NCBI GenBank assembly: GCA_910577235.1
Contig: CAJTMX010000002.1
Span: 1 to 64,000 of the forward strand
DNA from: an uncultured Acetatifactor sp.
Lineage (GTDB): Bacteria; Bacillota; Clostridia; Lachnospirales; Lachnospiraceae
Reading direction: 5' to 3'
DNA length: 64,000 nucleotides
In this document: piece by piece, positions 1 through 8,328 of the stretch
Position numbering within the stretch: the stretch's first letter is position 1
Layout: every line of letters begins with the position of its first letter
The notes under the pieces: generated by a model
What the model saw: the letters and a program-made list of their open reading frames with translations, nothing else
Databases searched by the model: none
Told to the model about the DNA's origin: nothing
Program-made: the position numbers and the translations under genes

Positions 1-48
1 CCGGAAAATCAAAGGATTTTATCTGGTTTGGGATGTGGGAAGTTTGAG

Positions 49-1017
49 TTATAATTTCCGCACGGGTCTGACCATCTTCCAGAAACGCTCGGGATCGTGG
101 TACAGGTACATCATTCTGCCGGGGGTGGTGTCCAGACAATAGCCGGACGCCTCATAATCGAAGGACTGCATGGCCTCTTCCACCTTGTCCTCCACGCTGC
201 GGTTCTCCTGATCATAGCTGAAAGGCCCATGCTCAAACACGATATATTCGCCTTCCGGCACGTCCGTCAGCAGCATCTGCGGCGGTATCTCGCCCGAGTA
301 ATCCATGGGCAGGCGCACGCCGTAACATTCCGCCAGAGGGATTCCCCAGCTGCAGATACGGCCTTTCGGGTCAATGAGATACCCACAGATCTGGCCGCTG
401 CCGCTGTTGGATTCACTGCCGCCCAGATCGTCCAGTTTCCCCTTGACACTGTCCAGCAGGCCGCAGATAGTCTCGCAGTCCTGCCCAGGGATCTGGCTCT
501 GTTTCTGCCAAAAGTCCCAGTATCCGATGCTCTCGTAATTCCTGATATGCAGGAATTTGTGAGCGGGAATCGTTACAAAATAAATCTTGATCTCGTCGGT
601 TGATTTTATCATACCTATTTCTCCCAATCCAAAAAAGTAGCGGTCAAAAGGGTGCAGTTTGGTGCGGAGTACTACGGGCATGGGATTCCTGCGGTACTGG
701 CTGGGCGTGACGCCGTAGACGGCCTTGAAAGCCCGGGTGAAAGCCTCATGGGAGGAAAATCCGTAGTCAACGGCGATCTCCAGCAGGCTCCGGCGACTGT
801 CCCGTACCTCCCACAGCGCGAAGGCCAGCCTGCGCAGCCGCAGATAATCCCGAAACTGCAGTCCCGATATCTCCCGGAATTTCCTGGTGACGTAATACTC
901 GGAATATCCCAGGTGCCGGGAGAGGGAACACAGAGTCAGTGCATCGTCCCGGCGCTGCTTGATGCACCGGTCGATCTCATCGATAATGATCTGAATCTGT
1001 TGCTGCCACTCGTACAT
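49..1017 (-). CDS. AraC-family regulator with GyrI-like effector domain
   Basis: A 322-residue transcription factor. Residues about 10-110 form two helix-turn-helix units of the AraC/XylS type; the second contains the typical stretch DYGFSSHEAFTRAFKAVYG followed by TPSQYRR. Residues about 140-320 look like a GyrI/SOUL-like effector-binding domain (IPAHKFLHIRNYES, and PEGEYIVFEHGPFSYD near the end). In this family the C-terminal domain binds small molecules and the N-terminal part binds DNA. The start has an AGGAG about 11 nt upstream. It lies downstream of and on the same strand as the sugar isomerase and the GH13 enzyme, so it may respond to a carbohydrate or a drug; the ligand cannot be told from sequence. 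Confidence 0.88.
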   Translation of the reverse strand: MYEWQQQIQIIIDEIDRCIKQRRDDALTLCSLSRHLGYSEYYVTRKFREISGLQFRDYLRLRRLAFALWEVRDSRRSLLEIAVDYGFSSHEAFTRAFKAVYGVTPSQYRRNPMPVVLRTKLHPFDRYFFGLGEIGMIKSTDEIKIYFVTIPAHKFLHIRNYESIGYWDFWQKQSQIPGQDCETICGLLDSVKGKLDDLGGSESNSGSGQICGYLIDPKGRICSWGIPLAECYGVRLPMDYSGEIPPQMLLTDVPEGEYIVFEHGPFSYDQENRSVEDKVEEAMQSFDYEASGYCLDTTPGRMMYLYHDPERFWKMVRPVRKL

Positions 1018-1121
1018 AGATCCGCTTGCTCCTACACTTTTTTGACCACCCTGTACTTACTATAATGCAGCAGGGAGAAAAATGCTTGATCTCACTTGCG
1101 CAACGGGAGATCGCATCATAA

Positions 1122-1904
1122 TCATATTCTGCGCCGCATCCAGTCCACAGATTCCCGAAGTCCCGAGACGGTCTTGGTCTCCAGGACGACGCGGGAACCG
1201 GTCTGGTCTGCCAGACGCAGATATTTTGACAGGTCTATCTCCCCTGTGCCCAGCGGGAGATGGTCTTTTTGGCCCAGCGCGTCATGAAAGTGAAAGTGGC
1301 AGAGCCTGTCTGTATGCTGCAAAATCACGGTTTCGTCCCCGCCGCCGACGCAGTGGTTATGCCCGATGTCAAAGGTCAGGGCAAACACCGGACTCTCCAG
1401 CAAAAGGGCCAGGGCCTGACGCTGAAAGGCCGTATATCCGCTGCTGTTTTCCACACAGATTCGGATAGGGGAGGAGCCGATCTGCCGTCCGCACTCCTCC
1501 CGAAAATCCAGAAGACTTTGCAGATACTGTTCGGAGTATTCGTCAAACAGATATACCCGCTCATCCGGCAGTGTAAAATATACGCCCTGAGAGAGATGCA
1601 TGTTCAGCACGGGGATATGGAGTTGTTTCGCGATGCGGACCGTCTCCCGCACCGTCTCCATCCAAGCCTCTGCCACATGGGGATTAAAATCGCTGACGTT
1701 CAGGTTTTCATCCAGATGGATGGTGTAGTAGATTCCGTATTGCTCGGACAGCGCTGCAAGTTGCTGGGCATGCAGGCTGTGGGTCTGGTACTGGGGCATA
1801 TTCATATTCAGTTCCACGAACTGAAGTCCCAGACCGGCGCACAGGGCGGCGCAGTCTTCAATCTCCGGTATCTCGATCAGGGTGGGCATTCCCAGGTCTG
1901 CCAT
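1122..1904 (-). CDS. sugar phosphate isomerase/epimerase (xylose isomerase-like TIM barrel)
   Basis: A 260-residue protein of the AP-endonuclease-2/xylose isomerase-like TIM barrel superfamily. Candidate metal ligands lie at the ends of strands: E in ICVENSSG, D and H in FDIGHNHC, H in CHFHFHD, and E in VVLETK. Family members isomerise or epimerise sugars or inositols using divalent metals. The start is preceded by GGAGGAAAACACC. It sits between the GH13 hydrolase gene (147 nt upstream) and the AraC regulator, so the three may form a carbohydrate-use group. The substrate is unknown. Confidence 0.8.
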   Translation of the reverse strand: MADLGMPTLIEIPEIEDCAALCAGLGLQFVELNMNMPQYQTHSLHAQQLAALSEQYGIYYTIHLDENLNVSDFNPHVAEAWMETVRETVRIAKQLHIPVLNMHLSQGVYFTLPDERVYLFDEYSEQYLQSLLDFREECGRQIGSSPIRICVENSSGYTAFQRQALALLLESPVFALTFDIGHNHCVGGGDETVILQHTDRLCHFHFHDALGQKDHLPLGTGEIDLSKYLRLADQTGSRVVLETKTVSGLRESVDWMRRRI

Positions 1905-2050
1905 GGTGTTTTCCTCCGATGGGTTTTATTTTTGATCCCTATGCAGATACTCAATCAGCTTGCTTGCATATTCATCACCGTGTCCGTGCAAATATTGTCC
2001 ATGCCCCATATTTTCAATCTCTACATCTATATATAGCGGGCAATGCCGAC

Positions 2051-3868
2051 CTATCTGAAGCTCTTGATCCAGTTGATCAGGGAATCATGATACACATTTG
2101 CATCAACATCCCGGCGCATCTGGTCGGTAATAGGCCCATTCTTGCTCATAATGGCGAGAATGGCCTCCTGCAGCCCGGCGATGCGGCCTTTTTCAAAGGC
2201 CTCGTCTATGACGGCCCGGGTCGCCGCGTCGGCAGATTCCGCAAAGGCTTCCGCGGCATTTATTGTTTCACCATCTCTCGTACTGTTGGTATCCATCGCC
2301 CCACTATCCTGTACGGCGCCAACATCTGCTGACGAGTCAGTATCCGAAATTCCTGCGTCCGCTGTTTTGCAGGTATCCGCAGTCTCCGTATTTGCTGCCT
2401 GGCAAGTCTCCGCATCCGCAGCTTTTTCGGTGGCTGCGGTCCCGTCCTCCGTCCGGCGGCGCTCCGGGGTTTCCGTGTTCGCTGCGCCGTATGCGCTAAT
2501 GTCAGCGGGGGCAGTCCCATCCCGCAGAGGCAGCCAGATCTCGCCGGAGCAGCCCGGAAGATCAACGGTGATATTCCCGCCGCTTGCTGCCACCCGGGTG
2601 CCGGACAGCGCGCCCACATAGGCGGCGTTATCGAATGCGGGCAGAGTCAGGGTTGTGCCTCCGTCATCGTTGTTGACTGTGACCAGCACCGTCTCGTTTC
2701 CGGTTCCCCGCGCAAAGGCATACTGCCTGTTGGTCAGCGTAAGCTCCCGGTACTCTCCGTAAGACAGGGCTTTGGTCTGTTGTCTCACCTTGCCCAGAGC
2801 GGCCACAAGACGGGTGAGGGGATTATTTTCCACCGCGTCCGCAAAGTCTACATAGCGCAGGGCGGGCCGCAGGGAATCATCCGAGAAACGTTCCTTTTTG
2901 CCCTCTATGCCAAATTCCGAGCCGTAGTAGACGGAGGGCACGCCGGGCAGGGTGTACAGCAGTACATGAACCGGAGCAAAATGGGCCTTGTTGCCCAGCT
3001 TGGTGTAGATGCGTTCCACATCGTGATTGTCCACAAAATTGTACAGTTTCAGCCCGTCGGGGCGGTTGCCTCCCATGCCGTAGAGCCGTTTTACCGTGTG
3101 GGCAACCTCAAAGTAGTTGTGGTCGTTGTGACCGGAGTACAGCGCTTTGTGCAGATGGTAGTTGGTCACGGAGTGCAGAGTGCCCTCGTTGACCCAGCGG
3201 GTGTAGTCTCCGTGGATCACCTCGCCCATCAGCCAGAAGTCCGGCTTTACCACGTCAGCTACCTGGCGCAGCGCCTTCATAAAATCAAAATCCAGCACAT
3301 CGGCGGCATCCAGGCGGATTCCGTCGATGTCAAATTCGCCGACCCAAAAGCGGATCACATCGCAGATATAGTCCCGGACGGCGGGATTTCTCTGGTTTAA
3401 CTTGACCAGCAGATTGTAACCGCCCCAGTTGTCATAGGAAAAACCGTCGTTGTACTCGTTGTTTCCCCAGAAATTCACATTGCAGTACCAGTCTTTATAG
3501 GAAGAACTCTCCCGGTTTTGCCGTATATCCTGAAAAGCAAAAAAATCCCGTCCGGTATGGTTGAACACACCGTCCAGTATTACCCGGATGCCGGCCTCGT
3601 GGCATTTTGCCACAAAGTCTTTCAGGTCCCCGTTATCTCCCAGGCGGCTGTCCAGCTTTTTATAATCGGTGGTCTCATAACCGTGTCCCACAGACTCAAA
3701 CAGAGGGCCGATATACAGCGCGTTTATGCCCAGTCTTTGCAGATGCCCGATCCAGGGGATCAGGCCGGGCAGCCTGTGTACCGGCTCTCCATAGGGGTTT
3801 TCCCTGGGAGCATCCAGCATTCCCAGAGGATATATGTGATAAAATATTGCTTCGTCATACCATGCCAT
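2051..3868 (-). CDS. GH13 alpha-amylase family enzyme with low-complexity C-terminal extension
   Basis: A 605-residue alpha-glucan hydrolase. I chose the ATG at 3868, after GGAAAGGAAGAATAAAT, because the protein then begins with the GH13 opening MAWYDEAIFYHIYPLG; an upstream in-frame ATG at 3967 has no such support. The conserved GH13 regions are complete: DGVFNH (99-104), GIRLDAAD with nucleophile D187, GEV with acid/base E216, and FVDNHD with D283. No signal peptide is visible, so it probably acts in the cytoplasm on maltodextrins. After the beta-rich C domain there is an Ala/Thr/Asp/Glu-rich stretch (about 450-545), then a small helical end (AGLQEAILAIMS, then SLINWIKSF). That tail is unusual for the family. 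Confidence 0.9.
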   Translation of the reverse strand: MAWYDEAIFYHIYPLGMLDAPRENPYGEPVHRLPGLIPWIGHLQRLGINALYIGPLFESVGHGYETTDYKKLDSRLGDNGDLKDFVAKCHEAGIRVILDGVFNHTGRDFFAFQDIRQNRESSSYKDWYCNVNFWGNNEYNDGFSYDNWGGYNLLVKLNQRNPAVRDYICDVIRFWVGEFDIDGIRLDAADVLDFDFMKALRQVADVVKPDFWLMGEVIHGDYTRWVNEGTLHSVTNYHLHKALYSGHNDHNYFEVAHTVKRLYGMGGNRPDGLKLYNFVDNHDVERIYTKLGNKAHFAPVHVLLYTLPGVPSVYYGSEFGIEGKKERFSDDSLRPALRYVDFADAVENNPLTRLVAALGKVRQQTKALSYGEYRELTLTNRQYAFARGTGNETVLVTVNNDDGGTTLTLPAFDNAAYVGALSGTRVAASGGNITVDLPGCSGEIWLPLRDGTAPADISAYGAANTETPERRRTEDGTAATEKAADAETCQAANTETADTCKTADAGISDTDSSADVGAVQDSGAMDTNSTRDGETINAAEAFAESADAATRAVIDEAFEKGRIAGLQEAILAIMSKNGPITDQMRRDVDANVYHDSLINWIKSFR

Positions 3869-4196
3869 ATTTATTCTTCCTTTCCGGTGGGTTATAGTAT
3901 TATTTATTACCCCCAAGGTAGTATAGCACAAAGAGGAAAGGAGAACAAGCCATCTTTCCTTGGGCACTGCGCCGCGTTGTTTTTGGCTGCGTGCCGTTCT
4001 TTGTCTATCCTGATACCGCGCGGCGCTTTGACAGATCCGCGCTCAGCGCCATGGCAGCCGGGCAGATGGGAGCGACACCGTTTGCCGGTTCATATTGCCG
4101 GGAAAAGGGAGTTGGCTTTTACGGAGATAAAAATTGGAAATATGGGAAAGAAAATACAGAAAAGTCTTGCGGAAAGTAAGGGGGTATGATATGTTA
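3869..4196. other. intergenic region between GH13 and ytrA-like genes
   Basis: About 330 bases carrying the divergent upstream regions of the GH13 gene and the GntR-type regulator. An open frame from a GTG at 3991 to 4179 has no ribosome binding site and no recognisable domain, so I do not call it a gene. A 19-codon open frame begins at ATG 4191 after AAGGGGG and runs through the operator to 4250; it could be a leader peptide but is probably incidental. Confidence 0.4.
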
Positions 4197-4221
4197 AGTG
4201 TATTAAGAAGATTAATACACT
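4197..4221. promoter_or_regulatory. YtrA-type operator (AGTGTA-N13-TACACT)
   Basis: A perfect inverted repeat, AGTGTATTAA-GAAGA-TTAATACACT, lies about 60 nt upstream of the GntR-type gene. Its ends match the layout AGTGTA-13 bp-TACACT described for YtrA of Bacillus subtilis, and the downstream regulator is of the YtrA subfamily. It probably serves for autorepression of the regulator/ABC operon. Confidence 0.75.
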
Positions 4222-4279
4222 CGGGAAACAAACTATTTTACAACCGTTGATCGATATGATCGGGAAGGAGCGTATGTTT

Positions 4280-4828
4280 ATGATCCTGCTGGATTACAGG
4301 GACAAACGCCCAATCTATGAACAGATGGTGGAAAAACTGGAGCGTCTGATCGTCAGCGGAGGGCTGGAGCAGGACAGTAAGATGCCCAGCGTCCGCAATA
4401 TGGCTGTGGAACTGGCGGTTAATCCCAATACGGTACAGAGGGCTTATACATTGCTGGAACAGGAGGGATATCTGTATACGGTATCCGGCAGGGGAAGTTT
4501 TGTGGCGCCGGAAAGGGAGTGGAGGGACGGACAGCTTGGCCGGATGTTGGCGGAATGGGTGGCTATGACCCACAAGGCCCGGGACGCGGGCCTGTCCCAA
4601 GAAGTCCTGCTCGAGCAGCTGGCGGCAGTATACGGCCATGCGGGCGCAGAGAATGAAGAGTCTCCATGCGCATCGGCGCTTGTATACTGCCGCGGGGATA
4701 TGGAGAATGAAAATATGGACGGCAGTCCTCACAGGCTGGCAGGGGGAAGCGCAGAGAACCGGCAGCCGGCGGACATGCAAACAGGAGGCAATCATGATAG
4801 AAGTGAGGGATCTACAGAAAAGCTTTGA
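4280..4828 (+). CDS. GntR-family regulator, YtrA subfamily
   Basis: A 182-residue repressor. The winged-helix domain (about 1-75) shows the YtrA pattern: MILLDYRDKRPIYEQ, then SVRNMAVELAVNPNTVQRAY and GYLYTVSGRGSFVA. The short C-terminal part fits the YtrA subfamily, which has no large effector domain and usually controls ABC transporter operons. GGAAGGAG at 4263-4270 favours the ATG at 4280 (spacing 9) over those at 4274 and 4256. The last 35 bases overlap the ABC ATPase gene, so the genes are co-transcribed and probably translationally coupled. The tail after residue 140 is low in conserved features and may be longer than usual because of this overlap. Confidence 0.9.
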   Translation: MILLDYRDKRPIYEQMVEKLERLIVSGGLEQDSKMPSVRNMAVELAVNPNTVQRAYTLLEQEGYLYTVSGRGSFVAPEREWRDGQLGRMLAEWVAMTHKARDAGLSQEVLLEQLAAVYGHAGAENEESPCASALVYCRGDMENENMDGSPHRLAGGSAENRQPADMQTGGNHDRSEGSTEKL

Positions 4829-5696
4829 GGATATCAGAGCCATAGACCATATTACGGCCCGGATCGAGGACGGTCATGTATTTGGGCTGATCGGAACCAA
4901 CGGTGCGGGGAAGTCCACTTTTTTGAGGCTGCTCTGCGGCGTGCTTAAGGCCGACAGCGGGCAGGTGCTGGTGGACGGGAGACCTGTGTATGACGCTCCG
5001 GCTGTCAAGGGGCAGTTTTTCTATATATCCGACGAAATGTTCTTTTTTAAAAACGGGACTCCCAGGGATATGGCGCAGCTCTATCAGACATATTATCCGG
5101 CTTTTGACCGGGAGCGGTATGAAAAAATGCTGAAAAAGTTCGGTCTTGACCCAAGGCGCAAGATAGACACTTTTTCCAAGGGGATGAAAAAACAGCTGGC
5201 GGTGATCTGCGGTATCTGTGCGGGCACCAGATACCTGCTCTGCGACGAGACTTTTGACGGGCTGGACCCGGTGATGCGGCAGGCGGTCAAGGCGCTGTTT
5301 GCCAAGGAGATGGAGGACCGGAACATGACCCCTATCATCGCCTCCCACAATCTCCGTGAACTGGAGGATATCTGCGAATATGTGGGTCTGCTGCATAAAG
5401 GCGGCATTCTCTTTGCCAGAGATCTGGACGATATGAAACTGAATCTGCACAAGGTACAGTGCGTGGTCAAGACCCAGACCGCTCTGGAGCATATCAAAAA
5501 TAATCTGGAGATAGTGACCATGGATCAGAGAGGGACTCTGTATACTTTTACGATCCGGGGTACCCGGGAGCAGCTGGTGGAATATATGGAGCTTCTTAAT
5601 CCTGTGTTTTATGAACTGCTTCCTCTTTCTTTGGAGGAAATCTTTATCAGTGAGACGGAGGTAAACGGATATGACGTCAAAGCGCTTATTTCTTAG
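4794..5696 (+). CDS. ABC transporter ATP-binding protein
   Basis: A 300-residue ATPase. Walker A is GTNGAGKST (34-42), the signature is a variant FSKGMKKQ (about 127-134), Walker B is YLLCDETFDGLD (D151, E152), and the switch histidine lies in IIASHN. The lysine in place of the first Gly of the signature is common in YtrB/multidrug-type exporters. The ATG at 4794 has AGGAGG at 4783-4788; longer upstream in-frame versions lack the family start. It overlaps the regulator by 35 bases and the permease by 26 bases, so the three form one operon. The substrate is unknown; related systems respond to cell-envelope antibiotics. Confidence 0.92.
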   Translation: MIEVRDLQKSFEDIRAIDHITARIEDGHVFGLIGTNGAGKSTFLRLLCGVLKADSGQVLVDGRPVYDAPAVKGQFFYISDEMFFFKNGTPRDMAQLYQTYYPAFDRERYEKMLKKFGLDPRRKIDTFSKGMKKQLAVICGICAGTRYLLCDETFDGLDPVMRQAVKALFAKEMEDRNMTPIIASHNLRELEDICEYVGLLHKGGILFARDLDDMKLNLHKVQCVVKTQTALEHIKNNLEIVTMDQRGTLYTFTIRGTREQLVEYMELLNPVFYELLPLSLEEIFISETEVNGYDVKALIS

Positions 5697-7911
5697 AGGT
5701 ATGAGAGAGGATCTTAGGCACAAGGTCTGGATGCTGGCGCTGTCTGCGCTGGGAAGTTTTCTGGCACTGCCGGTCACATGGCTGCTGAGTTTCAGAGATG
5801 TGAGTCCGGGCAGCATAAATGCAGGCTTGTCCTTGATGGTGACGGGGGAGGCGGCAAAGGCCATATCGGAATCCATCGATTCCATGGCGGATTTCTTCGG
5901 GCAGCAGCTGATGCTGACAACGGGGGTAATCGCCTTCCTCGGTGCCATGATCGTGGGACTGGAATGTTTTCACTATCTACAGCAGAAACCCATGGTGGAT
6001 ACCTACCACAGTCTGCCGGTGAGCCGGGTCCAGTTATTTGGTTTCAAATATATTAACGGGGTGCTGATATGGCTGGTACCCTATCTGGCCTGCATGTTTC
6101 TGACATTGATCTTCTCCGGTGTTCTGTTGGCCCGCGTAGGAGCTTTGCATGGTTTGCCCAGATTGATCCGGGAGGCGGGTATCAATACGGCGCTGCTGAT
6201 ATTGATTTTCCTGCTGGTCTATCATCTGATGCTGCTGTGCACCATGCTCACAGGCAATATGTTGAATACTCTGGTCATGGCCGCCATATTGGGCTGTGGC
6301 GTTATAGCAGCCTACGGAACGGTGCTGGCGTTCATGGCTACCTATCTTCAGACCTACCATGCCACGGGAGAAGGAGCGTATACAGCCATGAGCAGTTCGC
6401 CTTTGGCCATGTCTCTGTTTCTTTTGGCCTGCCGTATGGAGGAGGAATTTTTGACTGCAGGCTTTCCCGTGAGTTGCATACCGCTTTGCATAACGGTGAC
6501 ATTGGCGATGGGGGCGTTGGCGCCGCTTTTTTACATCAAAAGACCCTCCGAGCGCACCGGAAAAGGATTGGGCGTAAAATGGGCGGCGGGGATACTGCGG
6601 GTATCTGTCGGCGTTTTAGCGGGTATGTGGGGCTGGCTGTTTATGTATCTGTTGACAGACAGCATCGCCTGGAGCATCTTTGGGGTGCTGCTGGGCGGAG
6701 GATTGGTCTACGGTGTGTTGGATGTAGTATTCTCTATGGACTTTAAAGCCTTTTTTCGGCATAAATGCGGTATGGTGGGTTCTTTGGCCCTGGTTCTGCT
6801 GGTGAGCTTTGGAATTCGTGGGGACTGGATGGGGTATGACAGCTATCTGCCGCCCCAGGAGCGTATTCAAAACATTTCCATCGCCTGCCGGTCGTACAGC
6901 AATTATTTGACCTCCAATCAGATATTGGCGGGAGTAAAGCTGACGGATACGGCGCAGATATACGCGTTTTTGGAGAGGGGGATAGAGAATGTATACGGCA
7001 GAACCCATAAACCGGAGGAACAGATGATCGCGGACGCTTACCAGGGAGACCGTTACGGCAGGGATACATTTTATGCCAGAGTGACGCTGGCGGACGGCCG
7101 GAGCTACGATCGGGTATATCACTATTATGAATGGGACGAGGATGTGGTAGAGCCCCTGCTTTGCAGTGAGGAATACGCCCGGGCGGCATATTATCTGCCG
7201 GAGGATATGGTGGATGCCTGCGTCAGTATGCGCTTTTCCAGCGGCCGCTATGACGACGGCGGACTCAGGAATATGGAGACAAAGGAAGAAGGGATCATCC
7301 GGGAGGTGGCGGAGAGTTATAACCGGGATCTGCTGGATAATCCAGGGGCGGTCATCCGGGGACAGGACCGTTTGCTGGGGCAGATCATTGTGAGGACACA
7401 GCCAATGACCCGCGTCGTGACGCTGGATATCTTTGAGGGGATGGCATATACGCTGGAAACTCTGGAAAGAAACGGTATACAGATCTTCGATCTGCCCAGG
7501 GAGGCGGAAAAGGTGGAAGAAATCACCTTTAAAGTGAACGGAAGCCAATATTGGTATGGGGGAGCGGAGTTTATCAGTCCGGTGGAGCGGAGTATAAGGG
7601 GCTGGTTTGGCGTGTATCCGGACAGCCTGCCCGTGGCAGATGAGAATATACCGCATACGGTTTATGAAAGCGGCACCTCTCCGGCCGACTACAGCTTTAC
7701 CATCACTGACCCGGAGATGATAGAGGAGGTATTGGAGCTGGTTCATTATACAGATATGAACAATGCGGGAGCGCTGATCCGGGACTTTGTGCCGGATGTG
7801 ACCATACGGGACAGAGACGGCGCGGAGTGGGGAGTGTATCTGCGCAGGGGCGCTCTGCCTGAGGAGTATGTGCAAAGATTCATCCGGGAGGCGGAGAACT
7901 CCAACGGATAG
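5671..7911 (+). CDS. ABC transporter permease with large extracytoplasmic domain
   Basis: A 746-residue membrane protein. The first half (about 15-375) holds six to eight hydrophobic segments (for example WMLALSALGSFLALPVTWLL and VLLGGGLVYGVLDVVF). From about residue 395 to the end it is soluble, rich in acidic residues and Tyr, and probably faces outside the cell. Such ABC-2-like permeases pair with YtrB-type ATPases. The start overlaps the end of the ATPase gene. The soluble part has no motif that I recognise. The gene ends normally at a TAG. Confidence 0.82.
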   Translation: MTSKRLFLRGMREDLRHKVWMLALSALGSFLALPVTWLLSFRDVSPGSINAGLSLMVTGEAAKAISESIDSMADFFGQQLMLTTGVIAFLGAMIVGLECFHYLQQKPMVDTYHSLPVSRVQLFGFKYINGVLIWLVPYLACMFLTLIFSGVLLARVGALHGLPRLIREAGINTALLILIFLLVYHLMLLCTMLTGNMLNTLVMAAILGCGVIAAYGTVLAFMATYLQTYHATGEGAYTAMSSSPLAMSLFLLACRMEEEFLTAGFPVSCIPLCITVTLAMGALAPLFYIKRPSERTGKGLGVKWAAGILRVSVGVLAGMWGWLFMYLLTDSIAWSIFGVLLGGGLVYGVLDVVFSMDFKAFFRHKCGMVGSLALVLLVSFGIRGDWMGYDSYLPPQERIQNISIACRSYSNYLTSNQILAGVKLTDTAQIYAFLERGIENVYGRTHKPEEQMIADAYQGDRYGRDTFYARVTLADGRSYDRVYHYYEWDEDVVEPLLCSEEYARAAYYLPEDMVDACVSMRFSSGRYDDGGLRNMETKEEGIIREVAESYNRDLLDNPGAVIRGQDRLLGQIIVRTQPMTRVVTLDIFEGMAYTLETLERNGIQIFDLPREAEKVEEITFKVNGSQYWYGGAEFISPVERSIRGWFGVYPDSLPVADENIPHTVYESGTSPADYSFTITDPEMIEEVLELVHYTDMNNAGALIRDFVPDVTIRDRDGAEWGVYLRRGALPEEYVQRFIREAENSNG

Positions 7912-8067
7912 CCTGTGCCACATTAAGCCCGAGGATATCGAGGATGTGTCAGAACGTTTTCCCATCTGCGGCACGGAGCTGAATATCTCCAGATACCAGG
8001 ACACGGCACATTCTTTGGATAAACTGTACATGGAGTTTGAACAGGCTTAACCAGAGGAGGAAAGGGA

Positions 8068-8096
8068 TTGAACACAAGACAAAAGTGAAGTATAAT
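8068..8096 (+). promoter_or_regulatory. sigma-A promoter for the cellulase gene
   Basis: TTGAAC (8068-8073), a 17-nt spacer and a perfect TATAAT (8091-8096). Transcription would start near 8103, leaving a leader of about 225 nt before the coding sequence. Confidence 0.75.
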
Positions 8097-8142
8097 ATAT
8101 TATAAGGGGATTGCTTGACGGACGGCTCCGATGGCTCCGGCA

Positions 8143-8179
8143 GACCGGATATTCCCTGGCATCTGCCGGATATCCGGTC
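8143..8179 (+). promoter_or_regulatory. hairpin in the cellulase leader
   Basis: GACCGGATAT (8143-8152) pairs perfectly with ATATCCGGTC (8170-8179) around a 17-nt loop; GGCAGA before the stem and TCTGCC in the loop offer an alternative pairing. There is no U-tract after it, so it is not a simple terminator. I do not recognise a known riboswitch class. Confidence 0.45.
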
Positions 8180-8328
8180 CGAAGTATTCCGGGCATTGTT
8201 CTATAACACGCATTTGCCGGGGACGAGATGGGGGATGCTGCCGCCAGGATAAAGGTACACAATTAGCTGAGGAAAATTGAAACCGGTATTTGAGGATCGG
8301 ATGCAGGAAAGGAAGAACGGGCAGATTT

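Larger units (their letters stand above)
7912..8328. other. intergenic region and long leader before the cellulase gene
   Basis: A 417-base gap. Its first part can be read as an open frame ending at 8050 (C-terminal part DIEDVSERFPICGTELN), which overlaps the permease gene end, has no clear start and matches nothing that I recognise; it may be a decayed gene end. The second part holds a sigma-A promoter and a roughly 225-nt leader with one strong hairpin, both listed separately. Confidence 0.4.

Noticed and set aside
4191..4250. 19-codon leader peptide across the YtrA operator
   Set aside because: It has a plausible ribosome binding site, but its sequence is dictated by the palindrome and there is no other support.
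6616..8031. Long open frame (471 codons) on the minus strand
   Set aside because: It lies antisense to the ABC permease gene, has a composition typical of a shadow frame, no ribosome binding site and no recognisable domain.
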